Positions 23,025 through 33,864 of a stretch of 64,000 bases of DNA are shown here, piece by piece. The stretch is from Rhinopithecus roxellana. Its lineage: Eukaryota; Chordata; Mammalia; Primates; Cercopithecidae. Below the pieces are notes generated by a model. It ran no database searches. It saw only the letters and a program-made list of their open reading frames with translations, and was not told where the DNA came from. The stretch is taken from positions 30,955,483 through 31,019,482 of the forward strand of contig NC_044561.1 of NCBI RefSeq assembly GCF_007565055.1, given 5' to 3'. A program made the translations under genes and the position numbers. Position 1 is the stretch's first letter. The number at the start of each line of letters is the position of its first letter.

Positions 23025-23764
23025 GTTTGTACTCTGACAACACCTGCAGGAAACCTGGGGGTGGGATGGGGAATGTCATTGGAAAAGCCTGCGCCCTTCC
23101 AATGTTACCAGACCTGTAGCTCTCCAATTGCAGTTTAGAGGGGACGTTCCGTGTAAAGAGAGAGGAGGAGTGATTGAATATGCTCTCTCTCAGCAACATC
23201 ACCTGTGAATTGAAAACAGGTTTGCAATGGATTAAATAATGATGGATTAAATATTTGCCCTAAGATTATTTTTGTTTCTCCCAGGCAGGATCAGTCCCTG
23301 TTAGGATTGAAAGCAGGTAACTGTAACAGAAGGAGACACTGACCTACTTATATTCCTTCTCAAATCACTAAATATTTTCCCTAAGGGGGATAAAAACAAC
23401 AATAGATTTGATCCATGAGACTAGTCAAATAGGCTACAGCGTCAGAGCGCTAGGACATCTCCTCCAATGTCACCACCACAAAATATGAACCATTTTCAGA
23501 AATTTCCTTTTCTCATGAGCTATCTTTTGTTTTGCACGATATCTTCATCAGAGCATACTGTCTTGCAATTTGTTTTAGAGCCACAGTTCTAAAGAGGATA
23601 CAAACATTAGGGACCTTGGAAAGGAAATGAGATTAGTGAATTATAACACCCACTATTTTATAGTTTATTATACAGTGCCATGTTGCCAATAAATGTGCAG
23701 AGCTTTATATAAGCAAATATGAGACATTAAAAACATTCGAATCAGAGAAAGGTCCCCCTGATAA

Positions 23765-23842
23765 GCAAACATTTTCTTTCATCTCCTCTTTCTCTTTCTC
23801 TTCCTCCTCTCCTTCCTTCCCTCTCTGTCTCTGTCTCTCTAA
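23765..23842. repeat. Pyrimidine-rich tract
   Basis: CT-only run with few interruptions, built of TTTCTC, CTTCC and TCTGTC units. Confidence 0.85.
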
Positions 23843-24291
23843 AACTACTTGGTAAAAAAAGATCTATGGACTGATGAATAGATCTTAAATTGCTTCAGGT
23901 TGTTCAACTTGTCAGGTTCACTTTCATCTTTCAAATTATCAGCTATGTCACAGAAAGTGTACACAAGTTTCTCCCTGTAGCCAAAAACCTTGTCTCCCTC
24001 TTAGTAGCACTCAGTGATGAATTCAAAATTTTTTTCTTTTTAAGTTTTCAGAGCACAGGTTTAAAAGCCTTGTTTTAATCTTCAGTGAACAAGGCTACTA
24101 AGTGCGCGTAGAAGGTGATCTGGTTTCCTCACTACAATTTCACTGGTAAATAGATGAACCTAACTGGCACCCAGAAAAAGAAAAAAAAAAAAAAAACCTA
24201 TTACACTAATCTATCTTGAGACTCTGGGCACTTTGAATTAATCTAACACAAATATCCTAGGGAATGGAATCCAAGCTTTGAAATTATATAC

Positions 24292-24307
24292 GGGGGGGGG
24301 GGGGGGG
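24292..24307. repeat. Poly(G) run, G16
   Basis: Sixteen uninterrupted G bases follow ATATAC and precede ATGCCC. Pure G runs of this length are rare in human DNA and are prone to length change and assembly error. Confidence 0.9.
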
Positions 24308-25318
24308 ATGCCCTCTATTTGTCACTAAGCTGCAAGAGCCACACACGCTCCCCAGGGATGTAACTTTCTGGTCTTGATCCTCCATGCCTTCATGCCTCTT
24401 CCTTCCTGGTAGCCCATCATGTTCCTATATTGTAAGTTGTATATACCATGGTGTGCTGTTTTGTGTTATGACTCCTCTTCAAAAATTCACGGTAACGTGA
24501 GTTCTAGCACAGGCGACACAGTCAGACCCAACAAACACATCACACTTTCTCCAGAAGTCTCCAACTTAAACAAAAATTCACCTTTATCATGTTTAAATTC
24601 CAAAAGCTTTCCTCAGTACTCTGACTTATTTTAGAATAGTATTATTCACCCGAAATTCTTTCCAAAAGAGGGAGGTAGCAATCTTTACAACATCCCTCAC
24701 TAAAATATGTGTGATATAAGGCTCGTAATACAGGAAATACACAAACCATTATCTTTTCCCCAGATACCTGATTATTTCCCTCAGCCGTTTTAGATGTTGA
24801 GTTTACATGAATCACTGTCTAGGTTTAGAAGATAGATACTAGTCACTCTCTGAACGCCCTTTTTATTGCATCTCTTTTTTAAAAAAGTTTGCCTAATGTC
24901 ATTTGGGTACTCATTTTCAGATGCTTTTCTCAGTTGTCCTAGATAACACATGGCTGCTCCCTTGTGCCAGCTTACAAAGTGAAGTAAATCAGGGCCAGAT
25001 AATTTAGATATAGAGTGCTCCTCCCCACAAGTAACTGATCCAACCTCCATTACTTCTCACTCGTAAATGACTGCTATCTGCTTTCACTATGAAGTTTGAA
25101 AACTGAGGTTCCACCCCCTGGAGGCACTCCTCCTAGGTCGTAGAACAGGATCGAAATCTCAAATGTCCAGGCATCTTCTTAACTTCACCCCTCTCTCCAG
25201 CACACATGAATCATGAGATGTGGCTTCTTTAAAGGGAGACATCCATTTCCTGACAACATATTCATTTGCTTCAAGTAACAGATAAAGCCACTTGACTACT
25301 TGGGTTTAAAGACACAGT

Positions 25319-25353
25319 TGCACACATGTGCGTGTGCACACACACACACACAC
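25319..25353. repeat. (CA)n microsatellite
   Basis: A purine-pyrimidine alternation of CACATGTGCGTGTGCA followed by about nine CA units. Confidence 0.9.
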
Positions 25354-26240
25354 AATTCTGTTTTGCTGATTAAAAGTTTGGAAACAGAAGACTGAAGTCA
25401 TTCAAATTGCATTTATATACTGTGCATCTCCCAGGAATAGCCTGGCCTTTACTATATTTTGATACTCTTCTGGTCTACATTTAAAGGATCTTCTGTAGGG
25501 CCCTCTGTAGAGATAATAAGGGGAAAAAATGGTCACTGTTTTCTCATTTTAAGGAGGAAAGTTTAAACTTGGGACTTAGTTGACCGGGTTGAGAGCAGCA
25601 ATGATTCTTAGCTTCTGCACTTTTAGTGCAGATGGCAAAAAAAAGAAAAATCAGACATCAAGCTGTGGGGTGTGTATTTGTCTACAAGTTCAAGTTTTAT
25701 TTTACAAGACAGTGATATTGCTAGGCCATTGAACACTGTCGTTTTCAAATATTATGGTAGTTCCTTCCAACACACACATACTTGACATTAATAGAAATAA
25801 GATTTAAAGAGAATGAATCCTATCACTTAATCAAGTGGCTAAAAACAGTTATTTTCTCCACCCTTCAATACTTACTTAATTAAAAATTAGATTCCCTTCT
25901 CCTCAGTGTCTAAGTGAAGGTTTAATTAGAAGTACAGTCAGGACCCAATTTACACACACTCTTCATGGAGCTAGGAATCAATTGTTCACAACCTAAAGCA
26001 CAGCCTTGGATGAAAATCAATAGACAGGTATATTTAGCCTGAGTTACATTTCCTAGAAGCAAGGGTCCCTGCCTCAGAAGAAGGGATGGAGGTTGAGAAG
26101 GAAAAGAAGAAAATGCCGTCTACTTTTCCTGAGTCTAAAGCCAAATTAAGAAAGCTAAAGATTATTCAACCAATAGATGTATAATGTGCATTCTACATTA
26201 TACATTCCAGGATCTCATCACACTAGATCCTGGAAATGTT

Positions 26241-26370
26241 GAATGTAAGCTCCACAAGGGAAGAAACTCTTGTATATTTTATTCATTGTTTAGTCCTTAG
26301 ATGCCTAGAGCAGTGCCCAGCCCATAAGTAGATACTCAACAAATATATATAGGAAGAAAAATCTGATATT
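26241..26370 (+). repeat. L2 3'-end fragment, copy 1 of a recent 130-bp duplication
   Basis: It starts GAATGTAAGCTCCACAAGGG and ends AAAATCTGATATT. It reads like an L2 3' end (gcctagagcagtgcc...tagatactcaacaaatat). It is identical to 28,014-28,143 except for A/G in GTGCCC(A/G)GCCC. Confidence 0.95.
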
Positions 26371-26959
26371 AAGAGTACAGCCTAGAACCCAACAAACACC
26401 TCTTTTCAGACAGGATCACAATATTTTCAAATGCAAAAAGTATCCCATTCCCCCATTTACCTACACCTGTCTCTTTATTTCTCCAATCAACTAACCCTCA
26501 TTAAATACAGGAAATAAAACTGAAATTAAAATAGTTTACACGGATGTGTGAACGTGCAATAGTCCTTGAAACTTCCTCAAAGCATTGATGGCTCTAAAAG
26601 GGATACTTGTCAAGCTAGATGAATTTCCAGCTGCTAAATATAGGCAGTACATCAGAGTCAAGAAATAGAAAAGCAAAGGAGGATGGAACCTAACACTCCC
26701 ATCTGTCTTCCCATTGGAGGAACATATTTAGGGACCAAGCATAGCTCCACACTGTCCATCTCAGAGCAGGTCCAAGTGTTCATGTTCCTAAACTTCCTCC
26801 ACTTGTCATAGCTCTTTTACTTTGTCAGATTCTGAATTTTTTAAAAAATGAGTCCAAATTCCTTCATGACAGGGTAAGGTTGAAGAAATGACTGAGGCAG
26901 TCGTTTCAATGTCCTTTCTTGTTACTACATGTGCAGCTCTTAACAACACACACCAACTC

Positions 26960-27115
26960 TTCCACATACATCATCTGATTATTTGATCTTCTCATTATTC
27001 CTGTGAAATACTTTATAGGTAAAGAATCGACTGAAGCTCAGAAAGATTAGAATCTCATTCAAGGACACACAGCAACAAGGTCTTCCTGGCTCTAAAACAT
27101 ACTTGCAGGCTACCA
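26960..27115 (+). mobile_element. MIR fragment
   Basis: 'cttctcattattcctgtgaaatactttataggtaaag' followed by 'ctgaagctcagaaagattag' and 'caaggacacacagcaa' are in MIR order. Confidence 0.6.
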
Positions 27116-27611
27116 CGTGAGGCTGGCAGTAAATGCCTAGAGAAAGATTGGGAAAAATAGCTCAAAATCCCAAAGGCTCTTCTTCTGGGTTCCCACAGAG
27201 GCTGAATGAATCCATATACTTCTACACGGCCTCACAACCCAGGAGTGACTTGGCCACTGGAGAAAATTGCGGATCATTACTTTTAAAAAAGAGTAATGGT
27301 CTTTACTGAATGCCAGTTGCCGTGGTGGGTTTTGTGACAGTAAAATCAGTGGGCAGTAAAAGTGAGCACCCTCACTGAAGTAGTTCATGACCAAGTGGAC
27401 AGACAAGAGAGGTAAACGATAAATAATAACAGAAGATGCTAGCTGCTGTGACAGAGAGATGAACAGAGTCTTGCTAGGGCTCACAAGAGGCACTCTTTGC
27501 CTAGCTTTGCCTCCTCAAAGAAGATAGGCCCTGAACTTAGTCTACTTCTCATGCACATGACATGTTTTCTTCCGTTTTTCTTTCCCTTTTTAAAGAAAAA
27601 ATTACTTTGGT

Positions 27612-27893
27612 TTTTTCAGTGTCTTGCTCTGTCACCCAGGCTGAAGTGCAGTGGTGCAATCATGGCTCACTGCAGTCCTGACTTCCTGGACCCAAGCCAT
27701 CCTCCCATCTCAGCCTCCTGAGTAGCTGAGACTGCAGGCATGCGCCATCATGTCTGGCTTTTTTTTTTTTTTTTTTTTTAATTTTTTGTATAGATCAGGT
27801 CTCACTCTGTTGCCCAGGCTGGTCTTGAACACCTGGTCTCCCACCTTGGCCTTCCAAAGCACTGGGATTATAGGCATGAGCCTCGACACCCCA
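27612..27893 (-). mobile_element. Alu, antisense, old (AluJ-like)
   Basis: A diverged reverse Alu: GTCTTGCTCTGTCACCCAGG, an internal T22 run at the middle linker, and a degenerate 5' end at CTCGACACCCCA. It lies about 540 bp upstream of the exon at 28,436. Confidence 0.9.
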
Positions 27894-28013
27894 CTATCTT
27901 TCCCTTTTAGATGCCTGGTCTCTCCGCCATTCACCCTGCTGCTTCACCCCATTGTTCATAAATTTTAAATAAACTAGCGATACTACTTTGGCAGCCTAAG
28001 GTTTATATAAGTA

Positions 28014-28143
28014 GAATGTAAGCTCCACAAGGGAAGAAACTCTTGTATATTTTATTCATTGTTTAGTCCTTAGATGCCTAGAGCAGTGCCCGGCCCATAA
28101 GTAGATACTCAACAAATATATATAGGAAGAAAAATCTGATATT
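28014..28143 (+). repeat. L2 3'-end fragment, copy 2 of a recent 130-bp duplication
   Basis: See copy 1 at 26,241. The flanks of the two copies are unrelated, and there is no A-tail. It ends about 290 bp before the exon at 28,436. Confidence 0.95.
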
Positions 28144-28435
28144 CATTTAAGAATTTTTAAATATTTTTAAATTTAATAAAGAACAATGAGCTTACTAAAT
28201 TAAAAAGAAAAAGACCCCCACCTACCCTGTCCCCAGTAGCACAGATATATCCTATTTTGTCTACACATTCATTCCTCCGTTGTTTCATTTCCCCACGTTT
28301 AGTAGCTTCCACTGTGATGCCCTGGTGTCCCAAACTGTGAGTTTTTGTGCCCATTCCTGGTAGAGAAGGGTCCTCTCTTTGGTGTAAATGCCACACTGAC
28401 AGCCAGCAGCCTCTGATGTACTGTGTTCTGTGTAG

Positions 28436-28549
28436 ATTGGGATTTGGAATTCCAACAGTGGGCTTAACATGACGGACAGCAACAAAGACAAGTCCAGCAA
28501 TATTACTGATTCACTGGCCAATCGAACACTCATTGTCACCACCATTCTG
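28436..28549 (+). CDS. GRIK1: GRIK1 exon: linker into S1 of the ligand-binding domain
   Basis: This 114-nt exon has phase 0 at both ends and encodes 38 residues from IGIWNSNSGLNM through NRTLIVTTIL. It covers the linker from the amino-terminal domain and the first beta strand of the glutamate-binding core (TLIVTTIL). Three N-glycosylation sequons are visible (NMT, NIT, NRT). The sequence MTDSNKDKSSN is specific to GRIK1; GRIK2 differs here. The donor CTG|gtaagt is strong and the acceptor is ctgtgtag|ATT. Confidence 0.98.
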
Positions 28550-30600
28550 GTAAGTTGAATTCATGGAATTGAGGGTGTCTTATCCAGACTCCTGCCTTAG
28601 GCTTTGAAGTATTCCTCAACTGTCTTTTTCATGCCAACACTTCTATCTGCAAATGTCTATTTTTAACTGGAACACTAAAAGCCTGTGTTTGTATGTACTT
28701 ATAATAAGATTGAATTACAAGCTTCCAACATTGTTCTGAAGATCTCCCACCTCCAATCCATTGTCAGTCCTACTCAGCCCCGCTGTCCGTCCCCTCCCAA
28801 TTGGTCTCCCTTGCTCTCTGGCTGTTGGTTAGTTTCAACCATGTGGAGACCCTAGCAAGAGACTAGGGAAGTGGGGGAAGAGAGGTAACAGAAGCTCTTC
28901 TCCTGTTCCCTCCCAACTGCTATTAGTTTTTTCAGAACCTCTGACTTTCTACAACCGTAGCTTCTGCCCGTCAGTAGCACTGTTTCTCGGGTCCAGCTGC
29001 ACTGAGCTTCAGGAGTATTCTTTCCTCCCTCCTGCCTCAGTCCTGGGTGGTGCAGGTTTCCTGAAGAGGCTGTTGCCTGTGTGTCTATGACTTGCTGCCA
29101 AATCAGACCCCTACTTCCCTTTGTTCTGCTCACACTTCTATACACAGCTCCTTTACTAACTGTTCTTGAAAAGTCCTGCCTCCTATTAGAGCCCTGGTCA
29201 TGCCCCATCCAGCCACTGTACAGCTACCAGTTGCTTATTTTCTGCTTTTTCCTTTCTCCACGGAGTTGGGCATGAGTAGTCCTCCCTGAAATCCTTACTT
29301 GCAGATACCCTGCCGTACACCAGTCCATAATGTCAAATCAATTTATTGTTGATATTATGAACTTGTGAGAGTTGTTCATCCAAAGTAAAAACTGGTTTGC
29401 TCTTCTGATTACTACTTTCTCTATGACTGTCTCATGAAAACACAGGGTTTTCTATTGTGTTTGAATGATCCCACTATCAGTTTGAGGATAAACCTAAACA
29501 TAAAGAATATGTCAGTACTACAGCTACTATTATAATTTTATAAAACAAAATGAGCATTCATTCAGTCAAATGAGAATTAACAAGTAATAGATGCACGGTA
29601 GTAGGGAAATGTCCATTATTTATAGGAGAGGGGACTGATGATGTACGTGTATAAGCAGAGAATGACCAGATATGAGATTTGAGGTGATTTCAAAAAAGAA
29701 GACGGGAAAGATGATAAAACAAGACATAGAAATGGCCTTTGGAATAGGCTACCCTGAAGGAAATCAATCAAAATATATAAATCATAAGTGAATAGTGAAA
29801 TTGAGGTGAAATTTAGATGAAGAAATGAGAATAGTCATAGATAGGAGATGCAAAGAATGAAAGGAAATACTTGGTGATATAGATTTCTCTGTCATGAGGT
29901 TCTTAGATAAAAGCCAGGACCAAGTTTGGTGGCACACACCTGTAATCCCAGCACTTTATGAGGCCGAGGCGGGACGAGGTCAGAAGATCGAGACCATCCT
30001 GGGCTAACATGGTGAAACCCTGTCTCTACTGAAAAAATACAGAAAATTAGCCAGGTGTGGTGGCGGGTGCCTATAGTACCAGCTACTCAGGAGGCTGAGA
30101 AAGGAGCATGGTGTGAACCTGGGAGGCGGAGCTTGCAGTGAGCTGAGATCTCCCCACTGTACTCCAGCCTGGGTGATAGAGCGAGATTCCGTCAAAAAAA
30201 AAAAAAAAAAAAGCCAGAAAGGTGAGGGGTCATACAAAAAAAGCTTGGGTATTGGCACAGCGGGTGGCCAGGCATCTGGGCCCCCATTGCCCTCTGTGCC
30301 TTCCTTCTTCTCAGACCCAACGTTTAAATGTGACTGTGTATCCATCACACCATTCCCGCACAGCCGCACCCTCCACAGAGGAAGGAAAAGCTCCCATCGA
30401 AAGAGGGAGAAGGAAAAGAAACTATAATATAGGAAGTGTTCTGTATTTATAGAGGACGTAAGCAGACAGATGAGTGAATGACTTCAGTACTCTCAGCTCT
30501 TCAAAATCATTACCAAATATTTCACATCTTCGAGCTGCTGATGGGATAAATTCTTCCTTTCATTATAACAGGGTTTTCCTATTTGGTCTGTTTCATTTAG
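28550..30600 (+). other. GRIK1: GRIK1 intron
   Basis: Unique sequence from 28,550 to about 29,915, then a sense Alu (29,919-30,213), then unique sequence up to the acceptor ggtctgtttcatttag. No other feature was recognised. Confidence 0.85.
29919..30213 (+). mobile_element. Alu, sense
   Basis: Full-length but diverged at the 5' end (CCAAGTTTGGTGGCACACACC), with an A18 tail. It lies 390 bp upstream of the exon at 30,601. Confidence 0.93.
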
Positions 30601-30804
30601 GAAGAACCCTATGTTATGTACAGGAAATCTGATAAGCCTCTATATGGAAATGACAGATTTGAAGGTTATTGCCTGGACCTGTTGAAAGAATTGTCAAACA
30701 TCCTGGGTTTCATTTATGATGTTAAACTAGTTCCGGATGGCAAATACGGGGCCCAGAATGACAAAGGGGAGTGGAACGGGATGGTTAAGGAACTCATAGA
30801 TCAT
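30601..30804 (+). CDS. GRIK1: GRIK1 exon: S1 half of glutamate-binding domain
   Basis: This 204-nt exon has phase 0 at both ends and encodes 68 residues from EEPYVMYRKSDKP to VKELIDH. It is the core of S1 (lobe D1). RFEGYC contains the tyrosine that packs over the agonist, and GKYGAQ and GEWNGMVKEL are conserved D1 motifs. MYRKSD and DVKLVPDGKYGAQNDKG identify GRIK1 against GRIK2. The donor CAT|gtaagt is strong. If the following intron were retained, translation would continue for about 16 codons and then stop. Confidence 0.98.
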
Positions 30805-31000
30805 GTAAGTAACAGTATTTCTAACATATCTGAAAATATGCATAAGAGAAAGTAAGAAAGGAAAAAACGATGACAGAAGAAATGTTTCCTTTTCTTGAAT
30901 CATAACAATTTTTTTAAGCAAAGAAAACAACCTAGAAATAAGAGTTTGCTTACTCAGAAGGGAAAGTAAAGATAAAAATTAATGATAAAAATATATGGTG

Positions 31001-31343
31001 CGTTAGTTTGTTTTTACACTGCCATAAAGAACTGCCTGAGACTGGGTAATTTGTAAAGGAAAGAGATTTAATTGACACAGTTCCTCATGGCTGGCAAGGC
31101 CTCAGGAAACTTACAATCATGGCAGAAAACACCTCATCACAGGGTAGCAGGTGAGAGAATGAGTGAAAGCAGGGGAGATGCTAGACACTTATAAAACCAT
31201 CAGCTCTCATGAGACTCACTCATAATCACCAGATCCCATTACCCCATGATCAAATTACTTCCACCTGGTCCCACCCTTGACACATCGGGATTATTACAAT
31301 TCAAGGTGAGATTTGGGTGGGGACACAGAGCCAAATAGTATCA
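31001..31343 (-). mobile_element. MaLR LTR (MST/THE1-like), antisense
   Basis: When reversed it begins TGATACTATTTGGCTCTGTG and ends with the typical AGTCTCAGGCAGTTC...AACGC of MST/THE1 LTRs. It appears to be a solo LTR, with no internal sequence on either side. Confidence 0.88.
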
Positions 31344-31400
31344 TGTGGGTCCTTCTTTCATACTGAACATAAACTTGAGTGATTCTTAAACTAAGAATTT

Positions 31401-31762
31401 TACACTTTGGGAGGCCGAGACGGGCAGATCACAAGGTCAGGAGATCGAGACCATCCTGGTTAACATGGTGAAACCCCGTCTCTACTAAAAATACAAAAAA
31501 ATTAGCCAGTCGCGGTGGCGGACATCACAAGGTCAGGAGATCGAGACCATCCTGGTTAACACAGTGAAACCCCGTCTCCACTAAAAATACAAAAAAATTA
31601 GCCGGTCGCGGTGGCGGGCGCCTGTAGTCCCAGCTACTCGGGAGGCTGAGGCAGGAGAATGGCGTGAACCCGGGAGGCAGAGCTTGCAGTGAGCCGAGAT
31701 CGCGCCACTGCACTCCAGCCTGGGCGACAGAGCGAGACTCCATCTCAAAAAAAAGAAAAAAA
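31401..31762 (+). mobile_element. Alu (AluY-like), sense, 5'-truncated, with 96-bp internal tandem duplication
   Basis: It begins at ACACTTTGGGAGGCCGAGAC, lacking about the first 30 bases of Alu. AAGAATTT target-site duplications occur at 31,393-31,400 and 31,763-31,770. The segments 31,428-31,523 and 31,524-31,619 are tandem copies of the same Alu part (ATCACAAGGTCAGGAGATCG to TTAGCC(A/G)GTCGCGGTGG), differing at a few positions. Confidence 0.95.
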
Positions 31763-32144
31763 AAGAATTTCAAAGTTTTCAGCTCAGAGCAAAATCTCAT
31801 CATGTCAATTAATAGTACAACCAAGTTGCTCATTCCTTCTTTTTCTCACTTGTCCTTTTTAAAGACATCCTCCTGCATTTTTGTCTTCGTTTAGTTCCAG
31901 AATGATTTATATATGTTTGTGTAGGTATGTGTGTATTTTATGCTTTCTGGTTTCTCTTTGCTGATACTGTTTCATAAACGTAATTGTGTAAATAGACTGT
32001 TTTTGTATTAGTACCAATCATCACAGGAGTTTCACGAGTGAGAAAAATTTAGAGTTGGGAATAAGAATCAGGAGTACCCAGGAAAAGTTCAGACATTTGC
32101 AAAGAAACTAGACTAAGCTGACAATTTTGGACTTGCTTTTGCAG

Positions 32145-32368
32145 AGGGCTGACCTGGCAGTGGCTCCTCTTACCATCACCTACGTGCGGGAGAAAGTCAT
32201 TGACTTCTCCAAACCCTTCATGACCCTAGGCATCAGCATTCTCTACCGGAAGCCCAATGGTACCAATCCAGGCGTTTTCTCCTTCCTCAACCCCCTGTCT
32301 CCAGATATTTGGATGTATGTGCTCTTAGCCTGCTTGGGAGTCAGTTGTGTACTCTTTGTGATTGCAAG
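32145..32368 (+). CDS. GRIK1: GRIK1 exon: end of S1 and first membrane segment
   Basis: This 224-nt exon has phase 0 at the start and leaves 2 nt of a codon (AG|G, Arg) at the end. It encodes RADLAVAPLTITYVREKVID through LFVIAR. APLTITYVR supplies backbone and side-chain contacts to glutamate, and the CGG codon at 32,187-32,189 is the essential Arg (523 in customary GluK numbering). The following E, I, D and K of REKVIDFSK form the Na+/Cl- sites of the kainate-receptor dimer interface. M1 is IWMYVLLACLGVSCVLFVIA. Val (32,319-32,321) and Cys (32,331-32,333) are genome-encoded at the positions that are RNA-edited in GRIK2. NGT is a potential sequon. The donor GCAAG|gtaagt gives an immediate in-frame TAA if the intron is retained. 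Confidence 0.98.
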
Positions 32369-33645
32369 GTAAGTTTGAGAACCACTGAATTCACAAGAGG
32401 TGTAGGTCAGTCTCAGATTTCTGTATGTCCCAGAGGCAGACAAAAATGAAGAAATTTAAAGTGTACTTTTAGTTTTGCCTAGTGTTCTATTCTTGGAAGG
32501 TTTCCATATAAAAGCCATTCTGTAAATGAATGTTTTCTAATTATTTATAAAGTTACTTTTAAAAGAGAGGAAGATAATTTTTAATATTAGTTTATCTTTA
32601 TCCCTATTTCAAGCAACATAAAATGGTTATTTAGCCATTTTCCTTGATTTATAACAAAAGCAATGGCTCAAATGATGTGTAAAATGTTTCCATAGGAATT
32701 GTAAAATCGTCTCCAGATATTTGACCCCTAGAATACTTGGATAAGCAAAACATAAAAAAGTTAGCAAAGAATTATCATAGCAAATAAAAAACACTGGAGT
32801 AAAAAGATTGTGAAATCCTTAGGAATGAAGAAAAATACTTTAAAACTTCTATTAAATTTATTTTTAAAGGCATTAGAAAGTTAAAGAGCATTCTAGAAAT
32901 AATACTGAAAGGAAAGGTTGCTTACATACAGAGCCTGGAGGCGTGAAACCTTTGTGCTACCATTAAGATGATTCAGTTCAGGTTTTACTTTTCGAGATTT
33001 CACTCTGTATTTAACCATTTTGCTCTACACAGTTCCTTAAAGGATTTTTATACCTTTCAGTAGATCATATTTTCTGACTACCTTTGATGCTAAATTTGAA
33101 ACAGCTATTTTGTCTTTCTGTTGGCTTAAACATTTGCTATCCCTAGATAAACCATGTAAAAAATAATTGCTTTTGTATGTCCCTACTTGTTTTCAATCTT
33201 TTTCACCTTTCAACAAAACTCAGTGCACTTTTTCCCTAATCAATTTTTGTTTTCCCTCCAGGAATTTCTAAGAGAAATATTTCTTCCTGCTAGCTCTTTG
33301 TCATTGTCCACTGTCTGGTTTTGATTAATGTCAGGTAACTCTTTCCCTGGTGTAATTATAAAGAAAGCTTGGGAAAATAACCCAAGCTGGGAAGGTTTTA
33401 AAGATCCACAAGGCAGACACACTCAAACTGAATCGATGTGGGCTCTCACATGTGGGTATTTATACATTCAGTATGAAATGAATGTTTTGAAGTTCTCTAT
33501 GCCTTATAAAGTGTACCATTATTAAAGCTCAGATTTTATACTTTTACTGACCAAAGCTCTCTTTCAGTATGCCTTACTTCAGAAAATAAAATATTGACAG
33601 TATGTATAGTGATAGTATCCTTTTGTATTTTTAATACTCTAAATC

Positions 33646-33864
33646 AGTGGTTCTCAACTAGGACGGATTTTGGTCCCCAGGGAACATTTGGAAATGTCTA
33701 CAAACATATTTTTAGTTGTCATGGCTGGGAGTAGGGAGTGCCACTGGTATCAAGCTGATGGAGTCCAGGGATGCTACCAAACACCTTACAGTGTACAGGA
33801 CAGACACCCCCCAAAAGAACTATTCACTCCAAACTGTCAATAGCACCAAGGTTGAGAAACCACG
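33646..33864 (+). mobile_element. MER20 (hAT-Charlie non-autonomous DNA transposon)
   Basis: Essentially full-length, about 219 bp. It starts CAGTGGTTCTCAA and ends GGTTGAGAAACCAC (inverted ends). Internal phrases GGAACATTTGGAAATGTCTA, GGGATGCTACCAAACACCTT and CTGTCAATAGCACCAAGG are in MER20 order. Confidence 0.85.

Larger units (their letters stand above)
23025..28435 (+). other. GRIK1: GRIK1 intron
   Basis: Mostly unique sequence with a pyrimidine tract (23,765-23,842), a G16 run (24,292), a (CA)n tract (25,330), an L2 3' fragment duplicated at 26,241 and 28,014, a MIR near 27.0 kb and an old antisense Alu (27,612-27,893). No other exon was recognised. Confidence 0.85.
30805..32144 (+). 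other. GRIK1: GRIK1 intron
   Basis: Contains an antisense MaLR LTR (31,001-31,343) and a sense Alu with an internal duplication (31,401-31,762). The remainder shows nothing that I recognise. Confidence 0.85.

Noticed and set aside
30616..30855. Open frame starting at an internal ATG of the S1 exon
   Set aside because: The true exon begins at the splice acceptor 30,600/30,601 and ends at the donor 30,804/30,805. The ATG is an internal Met (YVMYRK) and the last codons are intron.
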